A DNA stretch of 64,000 nt from Limnephilus marmoratus. Taxonomy: Eukaryota > Arthropoda > Insecta > Trichoptera > Limnephilidae. Below the pieces are notes generated by a model, which was not told where the DNA came from, did not search any database, and saw only the letters and a program-made list of their open reading frames with translations. Below are positions 33,166 through 43,235 of this stretch, in pieces (the stretch's first letter is position 1; each line of letters starts with the position of its first letter). The position numbers and the translations under genes were made by a program. Where the stretch lies: contig OU862915.1 in NCBI GenBank assembly GCA_917880885.1, positions 36,464,676-36,528,675 on the forward strand, given 5' to 3'.

Positions 33166-33654
33166 AACATTATATTTATATAGCGCAGTTTTGTGACATT
33201 TCACTTCAAGTGCGCTTAACTATAATACATTTAAAAATAATCCTTCAGTGCTCCCTATAATATTGAGAAAATAATAAAAGAATATACAGTATTTACAAAA
33301 TAATGACAGAAGAACAAAATTAACTAAAGAATATACAGTATTTACAAAACAATGACAGAAGAACAAAATTAATAAAGATAGTGCTGTTATAGCACACACG
33401 GGACAATAATAATAATAGACAATAGCGGTGCTATTGTAACACAGGACAAACAAGAACTTTAAAACTAAAATATAACTTACTAACAGAAAGGCAGTTTGAC
33501 GGGAACATTTGGAATTTTGTAAGATATTCACATAAAAAAATTATAGAATATCAAGAAAATGTACAAATATTACTTTGACTGAGAAAAATACATTTTAAAG
33601 GCAACAGAGATTAAATTTTTTTTTTAAATACCGCCAAATTATATATGTCTATCA
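33166..33654. repeat. AT-rich segment with a 50-bp tandem duplication
   Basis: GAATATACAGTATTTACAAA followed by ATGACAGAAGAACAAAATTA occurs twice at 33281-33371. Upstream, TATATAGCGCAGTTTTGTGA and AAGTGCGCTT form a loose inverted motif seen in many animal repeats. No gene. Confidence 0.6.
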
Positions 33655-34085
33655 AATCCACAGTTTTGGAGGTAGATAATGGGTACCGCCGCCCAGAGAA
33701 CCGTTTATTGAATAACCAACACCCCTACCACAGATCACCCCATTTGACTTAGCCCCGTGTCACCATGTTTGGTGACTTAGCAGGGGTGCCCACTGCGTTT
33801 GCCCACTCACTGCGTGTCGGGCCGGATCGGAAGAGACTGGTTTAGGGAGACCTCTCCAGCCACACTCTCTCGACCCATTCACTTGCACAGCAGTGAGAGG
33901 GCTGTATATACAAATCCGTCACTCCAAGACGCATTGACCCCCAGACTCCCACCCTATTTTTCCTTTTAAAAACTTTTTCTCCTTCCATTCCCTAAAAAGA
34001 CCCTCACAGAATCTCCAAAGATTACACATGCTTCGAATGATTTATTTCCAATGGAACTACTGTATGGAGCTAACTCAAAAAAATG
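33655..34085 (+). mobile_element. Repeat family B, full-length diverged copy
   Basis: Opposite orientation to the copies at 27672, 49425 and 53272. It contains GAATAACCAACACCCCTACC, GGTGACTTAGCAGGGGTGCC, TCTCCAGCCACACTCTCTCG and the tail CAGAATCTCCAAAGATTACA up to AACTCAAAAAAA, which here is the poly(A) end. Confidence 0.75.
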
Positions 34086-34654
34086 CTTTTAAATATTATA
34101 TTTAAAAGGGAAATTTGTAATATTAAACATTAAAAACTTTAACAATTACATTTGTGTGCACAAAATAATAAAGTGATGTTTAAGCTTTTAGTTCTAATAA
34201 TATCTTGTATATTAATCCCCACTGAAACTGAAATAATGCCTTGGGAAGCGCTAACGACAATTTGATGATAAACTTTCATGTTTTCCCATTATTTCTGAAA
34301 TTGTTTACGGTACTTTAATCAAAATTGTAGACAGAGAAACCAGAAAACCTCGTTTTCGTGGAAACACTTTACCTCTGACATACGTGAGGCATCCTGATAG
34401 AAAAGCGAAACTTACGTTTAATGAAAAATATGTCCGTTTTCCATTAACGGATAAGAATTTTATGAATAATAAATTAATTAAAGGGTATCGTTACTAAGTT
34501 TCATAAATTTATATAAAATAACATTCTCTCTTAATCTTTTTTTACTGAAAGAGTCATGAAATAGATTAACTTGAAGAGATCGAAAAGGACACAGCTTTTT
34601 CAAAGAATATTAGTATTTAGCAATCTGAAAATTTTTAGAGTCAACTTTATCAAT
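34086..34654. other. Stretch without recognised features
   Basis: AT-rich DNA, no motif noted. Confidence 0.4.
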
Positions 34655-35096
34655 AACTACTAATTCCCAGCATGCGTTATTGCATTGCTAGGCCACTTAA
34701 TAAAGATATTTTTCTCCCTGCGTACCCTTTCCCATTCGTCCCTTTCCCCTTCCACCTCCTCTTCCTCTCCCGCATCTCCTCTTCCACTCCGCCTTCTCCA
34801 CCTTCCATCTCCCCACTCCCCTTTCCCGCTTCCCCCGTCCCGCGATCCCCCCTCCGGAGTTCTCCTTCTCCCCCCCGCATTCCATACTTCAGTCCCGGTA
34901 CATTCAGTTTTCAAACAGCTCGGGTGCCACCTGTTGCAATTTTTTATACAAATTTCATAATTCCAGATCTCATCAGTATATACAGAAACCTTCGTGGATG
35001 TGCTCACATCAAATCCCCAAATTTTCATTGCAATCGGATGAACGGTTTAGAAACCCAGAAACATATATCTTTTGATTTTTACGTATAGAGAGATAT
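34655..35096 (+). repeat. Interspersed repeat family C, second copy
   Basis: Shares CCCAGCATGCGTT, TCTCCCTGCGTACCCTTTCC, a C/T-rich core, CAGTCCCGGTACATTCAGTT and TCAAACAGCTCG with the copy at 12387. Its 3' part (TTTCATTGCAATCGGATGAA, CGGTTTAGAAAC) instead resembles the copy at 46560. Its long frames are C/T-run artefacts. Confidence 0.7.
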
Positions 35097-35539
35097 TGGT
35101 AACGTATATTATTAAATACACCACTTTTCAGTTTTCTTTGCTATATCCGATGCAGGATAATATTTATGGATAAAAAATAGAAAACAAAAATAAACTTTTT
35201 GTTATTTTCCTTACGCCTGTAAGCCTATGTAAAAATGTCATTTGCCAAATGTCGAAGTCTAATAGTTGATTTGAGAGTTTCATGACGAAAAGTATTAAGT
35301 CAATTTCCTGGCGTGATATATCCCAACAAACCTACTTTCTTTTGGTTATGTAAAAATCCGACGAAATATCACCATCTTGTTTTTTCTGTTTTATCTTCCA
35401 CTTTGTACATTATCCACCAGTTTTGAGGTTTACATTCTAATTGTGAAGCGCGGTTTTTCAACAACATGAAACAAAATTCACAATTTAAGGGAATGCATTT
35501 CCTTTACATCTATAAAAAATAATTATTTACCGTGTAATT
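35097..35539. other. Stretch without recognised features
   Basis: AT-rich DNA with no identified element. Confidence 0.4.
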
Positions 35540-35985
35540 TCAGTCTTGTGCCCTGTCCATTCAACGGATATTGGCTATCGTGTTGGCTATGCGGACTTTG
35601 TTTACTACGGCCCGGAACAGTTCTACAGTAGACTGGCCAAACCACTTCTCAGGTTTTTCAGCCATGATGTTCTCCTTCTTCCAGGGCCCCGTCTTCGGCA
35701 AGATCTCGTACTTCTCTGGATGTCTCATCACATGTCCAAGATATTGAAGTTATCGGATTTTTATAGACATAATAATTTATTTTTCTTTATTCATCCGAAC
35801 CATAACATCTTCGTTCGTAAACCTGTCCATCCAGTACATATATACGTAAAAGAAAGTATTCTATTGTTGATCCACATCTCGAATACCTCAAGTCGCATAA
35901 TTAATTCTTCAATAAGCGTCCACGCTTCCATTCCATAAAATAATATCGAAAACGGCATCTGACCGTTCGCATTCGTAATCCATGG
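35540..35985 (-). mobile_element. RTE-type LINE, 3' part of an interrupted copy
   Basis: This is the reverse-complement counterpart of the RTE copy at 14670-15260. Plus-strand landmarks are TTGTGCCCTGTCCATTCAAC at the 3' end and AGGTTTTTCAGCCATGATGT in the coding tail. The reading is shifted and mutated. The upstream part of the same copy lies beyond the 1.5-kb insertion, at 37499. Confidence 0.85.
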
Positions 35986-35989
35986 TTAA

Positions 35990-37494
35990 GAGGGTATTAC
36001 CGGAGAAAACCAGAAATATAGCATTTTAAAATCAGATTTTAGACGTATTGACGCTTTTCCACAAAAAAATGTATATGGATTTCAAAAGATTGTTCTTTTA
36101 TGCACCAGATTTAAATGTCCGGGTTAAATTTTCCCCAAAAAAAAAAAAGGAAAAAAGAAGGAAAAACTAAACCCTTTCACACACTTCCCCAAATGATCAT
36201 CTAGTCAACCCACGCTATGCAATTGCACTATATAAGTATTATAAATACAAGAACAACATGTCAACCTACTAGAGACCAAATGGGAATATAATTCACCGAC
36301 TCCAGATATTTTCATATCAGAGGGTTCGGCTCTGTGGCATTTCTAATTGAACCTATAAATCCTACCGATCCCTCAATATAAATATTTAAAAAATCCTTTG
36401 TAATATTACATGTATTTAAAATGACTGATTTTTGCATTTTTATATACAAATTCTTTGACAAATCTAATATGCTTAAATTTTGAATCAGATTCCTAGGTAT
36501 TATGCCAGTGGCCGAAATAACAAATGGCAATATTTTTATAGTCCGAGAATGCCAAATTCTTTTAATCTCATTTCCTAAATCTGTGTATTTTCTTATTTTT
36601 TCAGAAATAGTTTTTTGAATATTACAGGAATTTGGAATAGCTACATCAATGATATAAGTTATTTTTTTAATTTTGTCATGTAAAACTATATCAGGTCTAT
36701 TATGACTAATTGTTCTGTCTGTTAGTATAGTTTTATCATAATATATTTTATAAAATTCATTTTCTAAAAATGAATTTGGTTCATATTCATAATATGGTAC
36801 TATATTACGGCAGTCAATCAAGTTATGTTTAATTACCAAACTTTAGTGAATTATTTTTAAAACCTGATTGTGCCTAAATGTATACTCGGAAGGCGCTAAT
36901 ATAGAACTAATTATTAATTATTATTAAATGTTTATTTTTAGTATAATAAGGTTATACCATAGGTCGTTGGCAGATTTGTTAAATTTTCAAAAAAAGATTT
37001 TGTATTACACCACACCCACTTCAAATCATATAATCACGCAGTAAAATAAATCAATACATTATCTGGGTATCGCATGTTTTAGAATTTATATTTTAGTTTA
37101 ATTAAAATCATTAAAAAATATATGCGTACACGTGTTTCTTGACGAAAATTGGTCCATTTGTGTATTTTTTTGCGCACTTACAAACTAATATATTTCAATT
37201 TTTTTTAAAATTCTTATTTAACTTGGACATTATTGAAAAATGAAAAATACTTATAAAAAAAAATAATTACAAAAAGTACATTATTTTAATAGTTTTATCA
37301 TCACGCCTTTCAGCATTATTGGACGTAGGTATAAAATAAAGCAAATTTGGAATGAAAAAACTCGATATTGAGTTATAATTTTAAAAAGCTGATACGGAGA
37401 ATAATTAATCTTTCTCATTGTAACCTTCCTGCACGATCGCAAGAACAACTTTCGACGAAATGTGGATTTTCGTCCGCTGGCTGGTCAAACGCTC
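35990..37494. mobile_element. TTAA-targeting element, copy 1, in an RTE LINE
   Basis: TTAA flanks both ends (35986-35989 and 37495-37498). Removing 35990-37494 plus one TTAA restores colinearity with the uninterrupted RTE copy at 14770-14815, which proves the insertion. Termini are imperfectly inverted: left GAGGGTATTACCGG, right (reverse complement) GAGCGTTTGACCAG. TTAA duplication is the hallmark of piggyBac-type elements, but the termini do not look like canonical piggyBac ends and no transposase is present. Without the inserted LINE fragment it is about 690 bp, agreeing with copy 2 (about 710 bp). Confidence 0.8.
36119..36923 (-). mobile_element. LINE fragment with restriction-like endonuclease motif
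   Basis: The minus strand is open from about 36842 to 36312 (about 175 residues, no ATG at its start). It reads NRPDIVLHDK, YIIDVAIPNSCNIQ and EKIRKYTDLGNEIKRIW, then LPFVISATGIIP. PD followed by 14 residues and D fits the PD-X(12-14)-D catalytic motif of the restriction-like endonuclease found at the C-terminus of R2/NeSL-type LINEs. The surrounding sequence is a similar but not identical context to copy 2, which lacks it. TTAAATGT at 36111-36118 and 36924-36931 is a possible 8-bp target duplication. Confidence 0.65.
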
Positions 37495-37498
37495 TTAA

Positions 37499-37690
37499 TT
37501 TCATGAGTGCAGAACATCTTTTTCATGCGGAAAAAGGTTGCAAGAGCTTGCTTAATGCGGCATTTGGTTTCAACCGAAGGATCCCATCTATCATTTAAAT
37601 TGCAGCCCAAGTATACAATACTCTGTACCTTCTCTAGTTTCGTTCCAGCAATATATAACTTTAAAATAAAACAAAACAAAATCTGACCTT
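37499..37690 (-). mobile_element. RTE-type LINE, 5' part of the interrupted copy
   Basis: The minus-strand frame reads VQSIVYLGCNLNDRWDPSVE, TKCRIKQALATFFRMKKMF, matching (in plus orientation) the sequence at 14690-14775. It ends abruptly near 37690, the 5' truncation point. Confidence 0.8.
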
Positions 37691-38242
37691 GTGTAATTCT
37701 GGCAGTTTAATATTGGTAATCTTCCCTCTAATATAGAAAATGTTATTTCTTCCTGATACCCAAGTAAACATAGGTAGTGTTATGTACTCGAAATTAAACC
37801 TCTTCATTTTACAAGCATTCCAGATATAACAAATCATTTTCAAGATGTTTTTTAGTCGTCAGACAAAACTTTCCAAGCGCCTACATTTTTCAATCGATCC
37901 AATTTAAGTTTTCGCATAATATCGCGTTGAAGTTTTACCGTTTCTATAAAATCGCGTGTTGGGAAAGTAAATTCTTAACTCGGGAAACACGAAACTCAAT
38001 TTCCTCGCTAAATTCCATGAATCAAATCCTTCGACTCTAATTCTGGACGTCTTGTGTGAAAAGGCGATATTTGAATATTAAATAATTCATAATGCGTGGG
38101 TAGCGTTTTCGAACTACAAATTATATCTAAAATACGAATACCGTTCTGAAGGAGTTATAAGGGGTGTTGTTGGTGATATTAAAAAAAAGATATATTTCTT
38201 TTATCATTGACGAAATAATTACCCCTCAGAATTCGAGCATAT
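37691..38242. other. Stretch without recognised features
   Basis: AT-rich, no motif or repeat identified. Confidence 0.4.
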
Positions 38243-38470
38243 TTTGTCAGGAGGTTAAAAATATTTCCGCTTTACGATAAAATCCTTGTAAATGAAATAT
38301 TTCTGAATATATCCGAAAACCAAAAACTGTTTTCGAAAGGTGATAAAATACGTTCACAAATGTTATTTTTAGAAATGAAAATATGACAATTGAAGTATGA
38401 AAATTTTTATTACAACCATAAAGGAGTTTCAAAATTCGCTCATCTTAAGTTTTTTCTATCTAAAAGTGGT
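38243..38470 (-). repeat. Interspersed repeat family E, inverted copy
   Basis: Reverse complement of the 22862-23060 repeat, including ACAGTTTTTGGTTTTCGG and TTCAGAAATATTTCATTTAC. No coding potential. Confidence 0.55.
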
Positions 38471-40631
38471 GATAACGAAAAAAAAAACATATTATTAATG
38501 CTATGCGTATGTATTACTGATGTTATTATTACCTCACATTTTTGTCGTTACGTAAAAAAATTATTAAAAAAAAAAATTGAAATTTTATACATTTTTCTCA
38601 AATTGATGGAACTTTGGTTTCTTAGAGCTGCACATTTGAATTTAGTTAAATTCTGACTTTGAAAACAAAGCTTGGAGTTTTCTCTTTCTTACACTGATAA
38701 GATCATATTTCTCACCATGACAGTAAGGGAGATACACCGATTTATGTGAGCTGGAACAAACTTGGTCTCCTGTGATTAAATTGTATGAGAATATAAATAG
38801 TACGATCATCTAATGCGTTTTGTATTAACAAGACAGCAGACCTGTGAATCCACTGTAAGCAATACAGAATGCCCTAAGAATTTAATTCAACAACGCTTAT
38901 AGACAATTGTTTCGGCTACCGAGGTCTTGCAGGGTCAGCCAAATGTTTACTTCTGATAGAAACAATCGTTTTTTTAATTCTAGAATGAGGCATAAAGCGG
39001 CCAACTCCAGATGAAAGCTTTTAAACTTCCGAAATATTCTAATAAAAGTAGCAATCGGTTAATTAAACGCCCCCAGGAGGAACGATGTAATTTATAATAA
39101 CAATATTGTTGTTTTGTCATTCCTTTTGTATTTTTTTATTTATTTATTTAATGGAGGGGAGAGAACTGAACGGATCGTGGACCACCTGTTAAAATATTTA
39201 CAAAGCTTTTGTAATGTAAGGTGTATTAAATATCTTCCTGCCAGTATGTATGACATGGAGAAACAACGAGTATGTTGGAAACAAAACAATTTGTGTTATT
39301 CAAAAGTCAAATTTTGAAGTAATGAACTTTTGATTGATAAATAATGTTGATTACATTTGCCTTTAAAAACATCTTATTATCCGAAAATATCACAACCTCA
39401 AAAACGTGACTTGACAATTTATTCGCCTTTCTATGTGTTTCGTACCTTGAGTCATCACATGTTACCGTTCCTTCGGCTTTTAACCCATGTACGTTTTAGA
39501 ATTTAGATAAATTCCTTTTTTATTATTTACTGACTATCCTGGCCCGTGGTCCCCTTATAGTTATGTTTTTTAGTGAAAGTTTTTTACTAAGTTCATTATA
39601 TATAATTATATTTACATCCAATCATTCGTGCAATATGTGTTTTGTTTCTCATATGATTTCTTTTCACTTAATGTAATACATGTAAATTAATACAATATAC
39701 ATAAAGATCAACATGAATAGTCATGCTGAACAATTGCTTTACCATATGTCCAAAGGTGTGGGACCGTACCATACCTTGGACCAAAATAAGAGGTTTCGTT
39801 AAATGTCATTCCTACGTATCCTATCAATGACACAAAAAATGTGATAAAAAATAACTGGTTTAATAGGATAATATATAAAAAAAAAATTATATGTTAATTA
39901 ATCATATTAAAAGAAAAAAACGGTCCAAGGTTCGATCCTCTCCCCTAACTTACATATTCTCTTTTCTTATACTCAGCATTGATATTAGTACCTACACATT
40001 GAACATAATACGGAGCAGGAAAAGCTGGTTTTTACTAAACAATTTGCTTTCTCAGGAATTGGTGGATAGTGCAAAATGGTGTTATCTTGAAACTTGCAAT
40101 AAGAAACTTTACAATTAACTGAAAAAATGTCAATACACTGTTCGATTGTTGATATGGTGAACCATAAATGATTGTACAGTAAAGTTATTGAATCATTTAC
40201 AAAAAATAATATAATTTAGACCCAAGGGATCAAAAAACGAAATTTCTCGGTTTAAATTGCTGGCTCTAGTTTCAAGGAATCGTGCAATTCCTGCTGTCGA
40301 TAATTTAAAATTCCCTAACGACACCAAGAATTTACTTGATTGTGGGCTAGTGCACAAGGAACATTGTTGAGTCGTCTCTCCTCCACTAATCCCCGGGGCA
40401 CGTCCGTGCTGCACGAACCGCCACTGGATGCCTCCCAATGGCTGTTAAATCTCAGCATTTCAGCATAGAGGCGGCGCACCGTTTAGTGCAATTTGTGCTA
40501 TGCACACGGGCGGCCAAACCATGAGGCGGTCTTTTAATTTGTCTATGTACCAGCCAAAATTTTTTAACCGTGTTCTGCGACATTTGGGTCACTAAATAAT
40601 TTTGATTGGGCAACATATGAAATATAAAATG
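38471..40631. other. AT-rich stretch without recognised features
   Basis: Several frames of 60-90 codons, none with a motif I recognise. No inverted terminal repeats or SINE pieces noticed. Confidence 0.4.
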
Positions 40632-40765
40632 ATGGCCTCCGTGGTCGAGGGGTAAGGTTACTGACTCGCAGTCCGAACGTCGCGGGATCGAATCGTGGCG
40701 TGGACAAATACGTTTTATTTCACAAATAATTAATTCGAAAATAATTTATAGTATAAATGAACAAT
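40632..40765 (+). mobile_element. SINE S1 head fragment
   Basis: tRNA-like head with GCCTCCGTGGTCGAGGGGTA and GGGATCGAATCGTGGCG, then the linker TTTTATTTCACAAATAATTA. The body is missing. Not a functional tRNA because the acceptor stem does not close and a SINE linker follows. Confidence 0.75.
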
Positions 40766-40904
40766 TTTACTTTGTTTGAACCGCTATTAAAGTTGTTATA
40801 AAAAAATTATTGAAAATCATTATTATTTATTATTTGTTATTAAAAACTTAGCAAAATTTCAAAAAATTAATATCTGCACAATTCTAATAATATTAATAAT
40901 AAAG

Positions 40905-42300
40905 AATGGTGTAAAATTTTGCATTTTAATAATTTTTCAGTTCAATGTTGCAAAAATCTCCTTTCTAATATTAAAAAAGAATGGTGTAAAATTTTACATT
41001 TGAGGGAGCGGGCCGGATCGGTAGAGAGAAATGAAAGGCGTAATGTCGAAGTGGTCAGTCAGTCGTTTATTGGGCTACGTAGCAGATGGTCGGTGGTCGG
41101 TAACATGATGTAATGCGGAGTGCCGTAGATGATGCTGCAGGCGTACGGAGGTGGAGATGGTGTGGTGAAGGTCAGCGAGTTGCTCGACACCATGGCGGTG
41201 GAGATGACCTATATTCCAGGCCGTTGCTCGACGCTTTAAGTCGCGGAGGTAAACGGTGTGTGGCTCGGTGAGCTGAGCCACCAGCAGGTAGTCCTGGCGA
41301 GGCGGAGCACGTTCCATGGCAGCGAAGCACGGTGGGCTTCGGGGTGCCATGAAGTGGTGAGCTGATCCCTGGACTGAAGGTGCGTCAAACCTTGTAAGTC
41401 GCGGGATGTATCTGATCTCAGGAGCTGAAGACACGATGGGCCTTGTAGCTGAGACGTGGTGATGAACCTCGAGGAAGCTGCCCTGGATGCGTAGCGATGC
41501 CATGCAGGAGCACTTATTACATGTTGAGATATTGACCGAAGATTAATGTGAGACTGAACTGGACTGAACTGCAGCGGGCGAGCGATCGGCTGCTTATATA
41601 GCCGCGGTAGAGTAACTACCTCGCGGTAGGTAATACGAGCCACTTCGAGAATATTCGGCGCCGTACAGATATTGTACGGTGCTGTCTCGAGACCTTTCTA
41701 GGCGGGGCGATATTATTATCGTCGGGCTGGCACGGGAGGTGAGAAAGTACATCGCGGCCAGTATAGGTACGAAGGTACCTAGGCAAGTAGGTTTGCCGAT
41801 GCGCGCGGATATTAGGAGATGTTTCTCGATTCCTCTTTTGGTGGCGAAATTTATAATGATGTGTCGCCACACATTTAAATAATTTTTCCGTTCAATGTTG
41901 CAAAAATCTCCTTTCTAATATTAAACCAGCTTTTTATACAAGAAATAATATCGGTAATTTTTTGAGAAATGTTAAAGATAATGACAAATGTAATGATTGT
42001 CCCTCATTTTATATTGGAAAAACAACTCGTAATTTTGAAATCAGAATCAAAGAACATTTTAGGTGTCTTAATAATAATAATTTTTCTGAGTTCGCTCACC
42101 ATATCATTAAAAATAACCATAGTTTTGAAAAAAATACGGGATAAATATTCTTCTTATTAATCATAAAGGAAAACGCTTAGATAACTTAGAAGCCTTGAAA
42201 ATAATAAAAATCCATTAAAAATAATGAATCTATTATCAACAAACAAAAAATATTGTCTTCCAGCCCAATCATGGATATGTTCCCCTACCCACCCACTCTT
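40905..42300 (+). mobile_element. Penelope-like element fragment (GIY-YIG), interrupted
   Basis: Near its 3' end the frame at 41962-42141 reads CNDCPSFYIGKTTRNFEIRI, KEHFRCL, then FAHHIIKNNHSF. The FYIGKT box, the Arg in helix position and the H-x-F end match the GIY-YIG endonuclease C-terminal domain of Penelope-like elements, which nicks target DNA. Upstream, a roughly 73-bp unit (40905-40977, with TTCAATGTTGCAAAAATCTC) is tandemly repeated, and the second unit is split by the solo LTR at 41001-41871. The reverse transcriptase is lost. Confidence 0.75.
41001..41871 (-). mobile_element. Solo LTR, 871 bp, 4-bp TSD
   Basis: On the minus strand it begins TGTGGCGACACATCATTATA and ends GCTCCCTCA. 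CATT flanks it on both sides (40997-41000, 41872-41875). A TATA box (TATATAAGCA, 41591-41600 minus) lies upstream of TCAGTCTCACATT, an initiator-like start. TG...CA ends, a 4-bp duplication and this promoter layout fit a Ty3/gypsy LTR left by LTR-LTR recombination. It is markedly more GC-rich than its surroundings. Frames inside it are not genes. Confidence 0.85.
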
Positions 42301-42384
42301 CATTAATACCTAGCAACGGCTCCACCCCTACCATAATAATACATTGTTCCCATCATGTTTTTTGTAACTGTCAAATCAGTATCA

Positions 42385-42445
42385 GTTTGCCTTGAAGAAG
42401 GAACGGTCGTTCTGAAACCGGTCGGCTTTACTCAAACGTATAAGT
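42385..42445 (+). ncRNA. Degenerate hammerhead-like motif at the Penelope 3' end
   Basis: About 250 bp after the GIY-YIG frame the plus strand shows CTTGAAGA (core with one extra T), AGGAACG-GTC-GTTCT (stem II), GAAA and CCGGTC, then GGCTTTA. It has the order of a hammerhead but a disrupted first core, so I do not expect activity. It links this motif class to the Penelope-like element itself. Confidence 0.4.
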
Positions 42446-42509
42446 GGTTCCAACAAAATAAAATTGTTTCATTTATCTTTAATGGATATCCACAAAGTTA
42501 TAGTTACAT

Positions 42510-42785
42510 TCAAAAGTATAATTTATAGTATATTTGCGTTTAGAGTGGAAGATACTCTCAGTATCAGCCTGGTGTAATCGTTCAGAATCGAAACGTCGTC
42601 GCTTGAAATGGTTTTAGTCATCTTTGGTGACCACATCTGAATAGCCAGAAACTTCCTTACCTTTCTCTTCTCCATCTCCTTCCCCTCACCACTACCTTCA
42701 ACCTCATAACATACTCCAATTGGGGATGTCATGGTTTCATTGGCTGCAAACGAGAGCAGCTGGGACTCTTGTGAATTACTCACAT
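42510..42785 (+). mobile_element. SINE S1, headless copy
   Basis: Runs from the linker (ATAATTTATAGTATATTTGC) through CAGTATCAGCCTGGTGTAAT and the pyrimidine-rich part to CCAATTGGGGATGTCATGGT and GAGAGCAGCTGGGACTCTTG. Diverged, with a small deletion near 42575. Confidence 0.8.
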
Positions 42786-42944
42786 AAAAATATTTACATT
42801 TATATGTATTAAATGTGTAAAATACAATATAAGGCGCAAAACTACCGTTTTATTTTGAATCTTATTGTAATGTGTAATAAGATTCAAAGAATATCGGTAG
42901 TTTTTCGCCACCCTTTATATTCTACACATACAATAAAACTAGCA

Positions 42945-43235
42945 GACCCGGCCACACGTTGCTGTGGCTAACGAAACCTTTATAACCAACACCATCTGTT
43001 AAATCAAATCCACACCGCCAGTTTGCCAGCCCGTTGCCCGCTGCCCGCTGCCCAATGCTGCTTGGCCAGATATATTATGTACTTCAACCAATTTAAAAAA
43101 AACCTTGACAAATTATGTACCTAAAAACCTTCCTCATGAATCACTCTATCTGTTGGTGAAAACCGCATGAAAATCTGTTGCGTAGTTTAAAAAATTTAAG
43201 CGCACATTCAGCATGAGCGTCTTCATTTTATACTT
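42945..43235 (+). repeat. Interspersed repeat family C-like copy without C/T core
   Basis: Starts AACTAGCAGACCCGGCCACA and CGTTGCTGTGG and ends with CGCATGAAAATCTGTTGCGT and TTCATTTTATACTTAGTAAT. This is the layout of family C ends but without the long pyrimidine tract. Contains a short CCGTTGCCCGCTGCCCGCTG duplication. Confidence 0.55.

Noticed and set aside
41075..41872. Frames of up to 142 codons on the minus strand
   Set aside because: They lie inside a solo LTR with defined TG...CA ends and target duplication; GC richness alone keeps them open.
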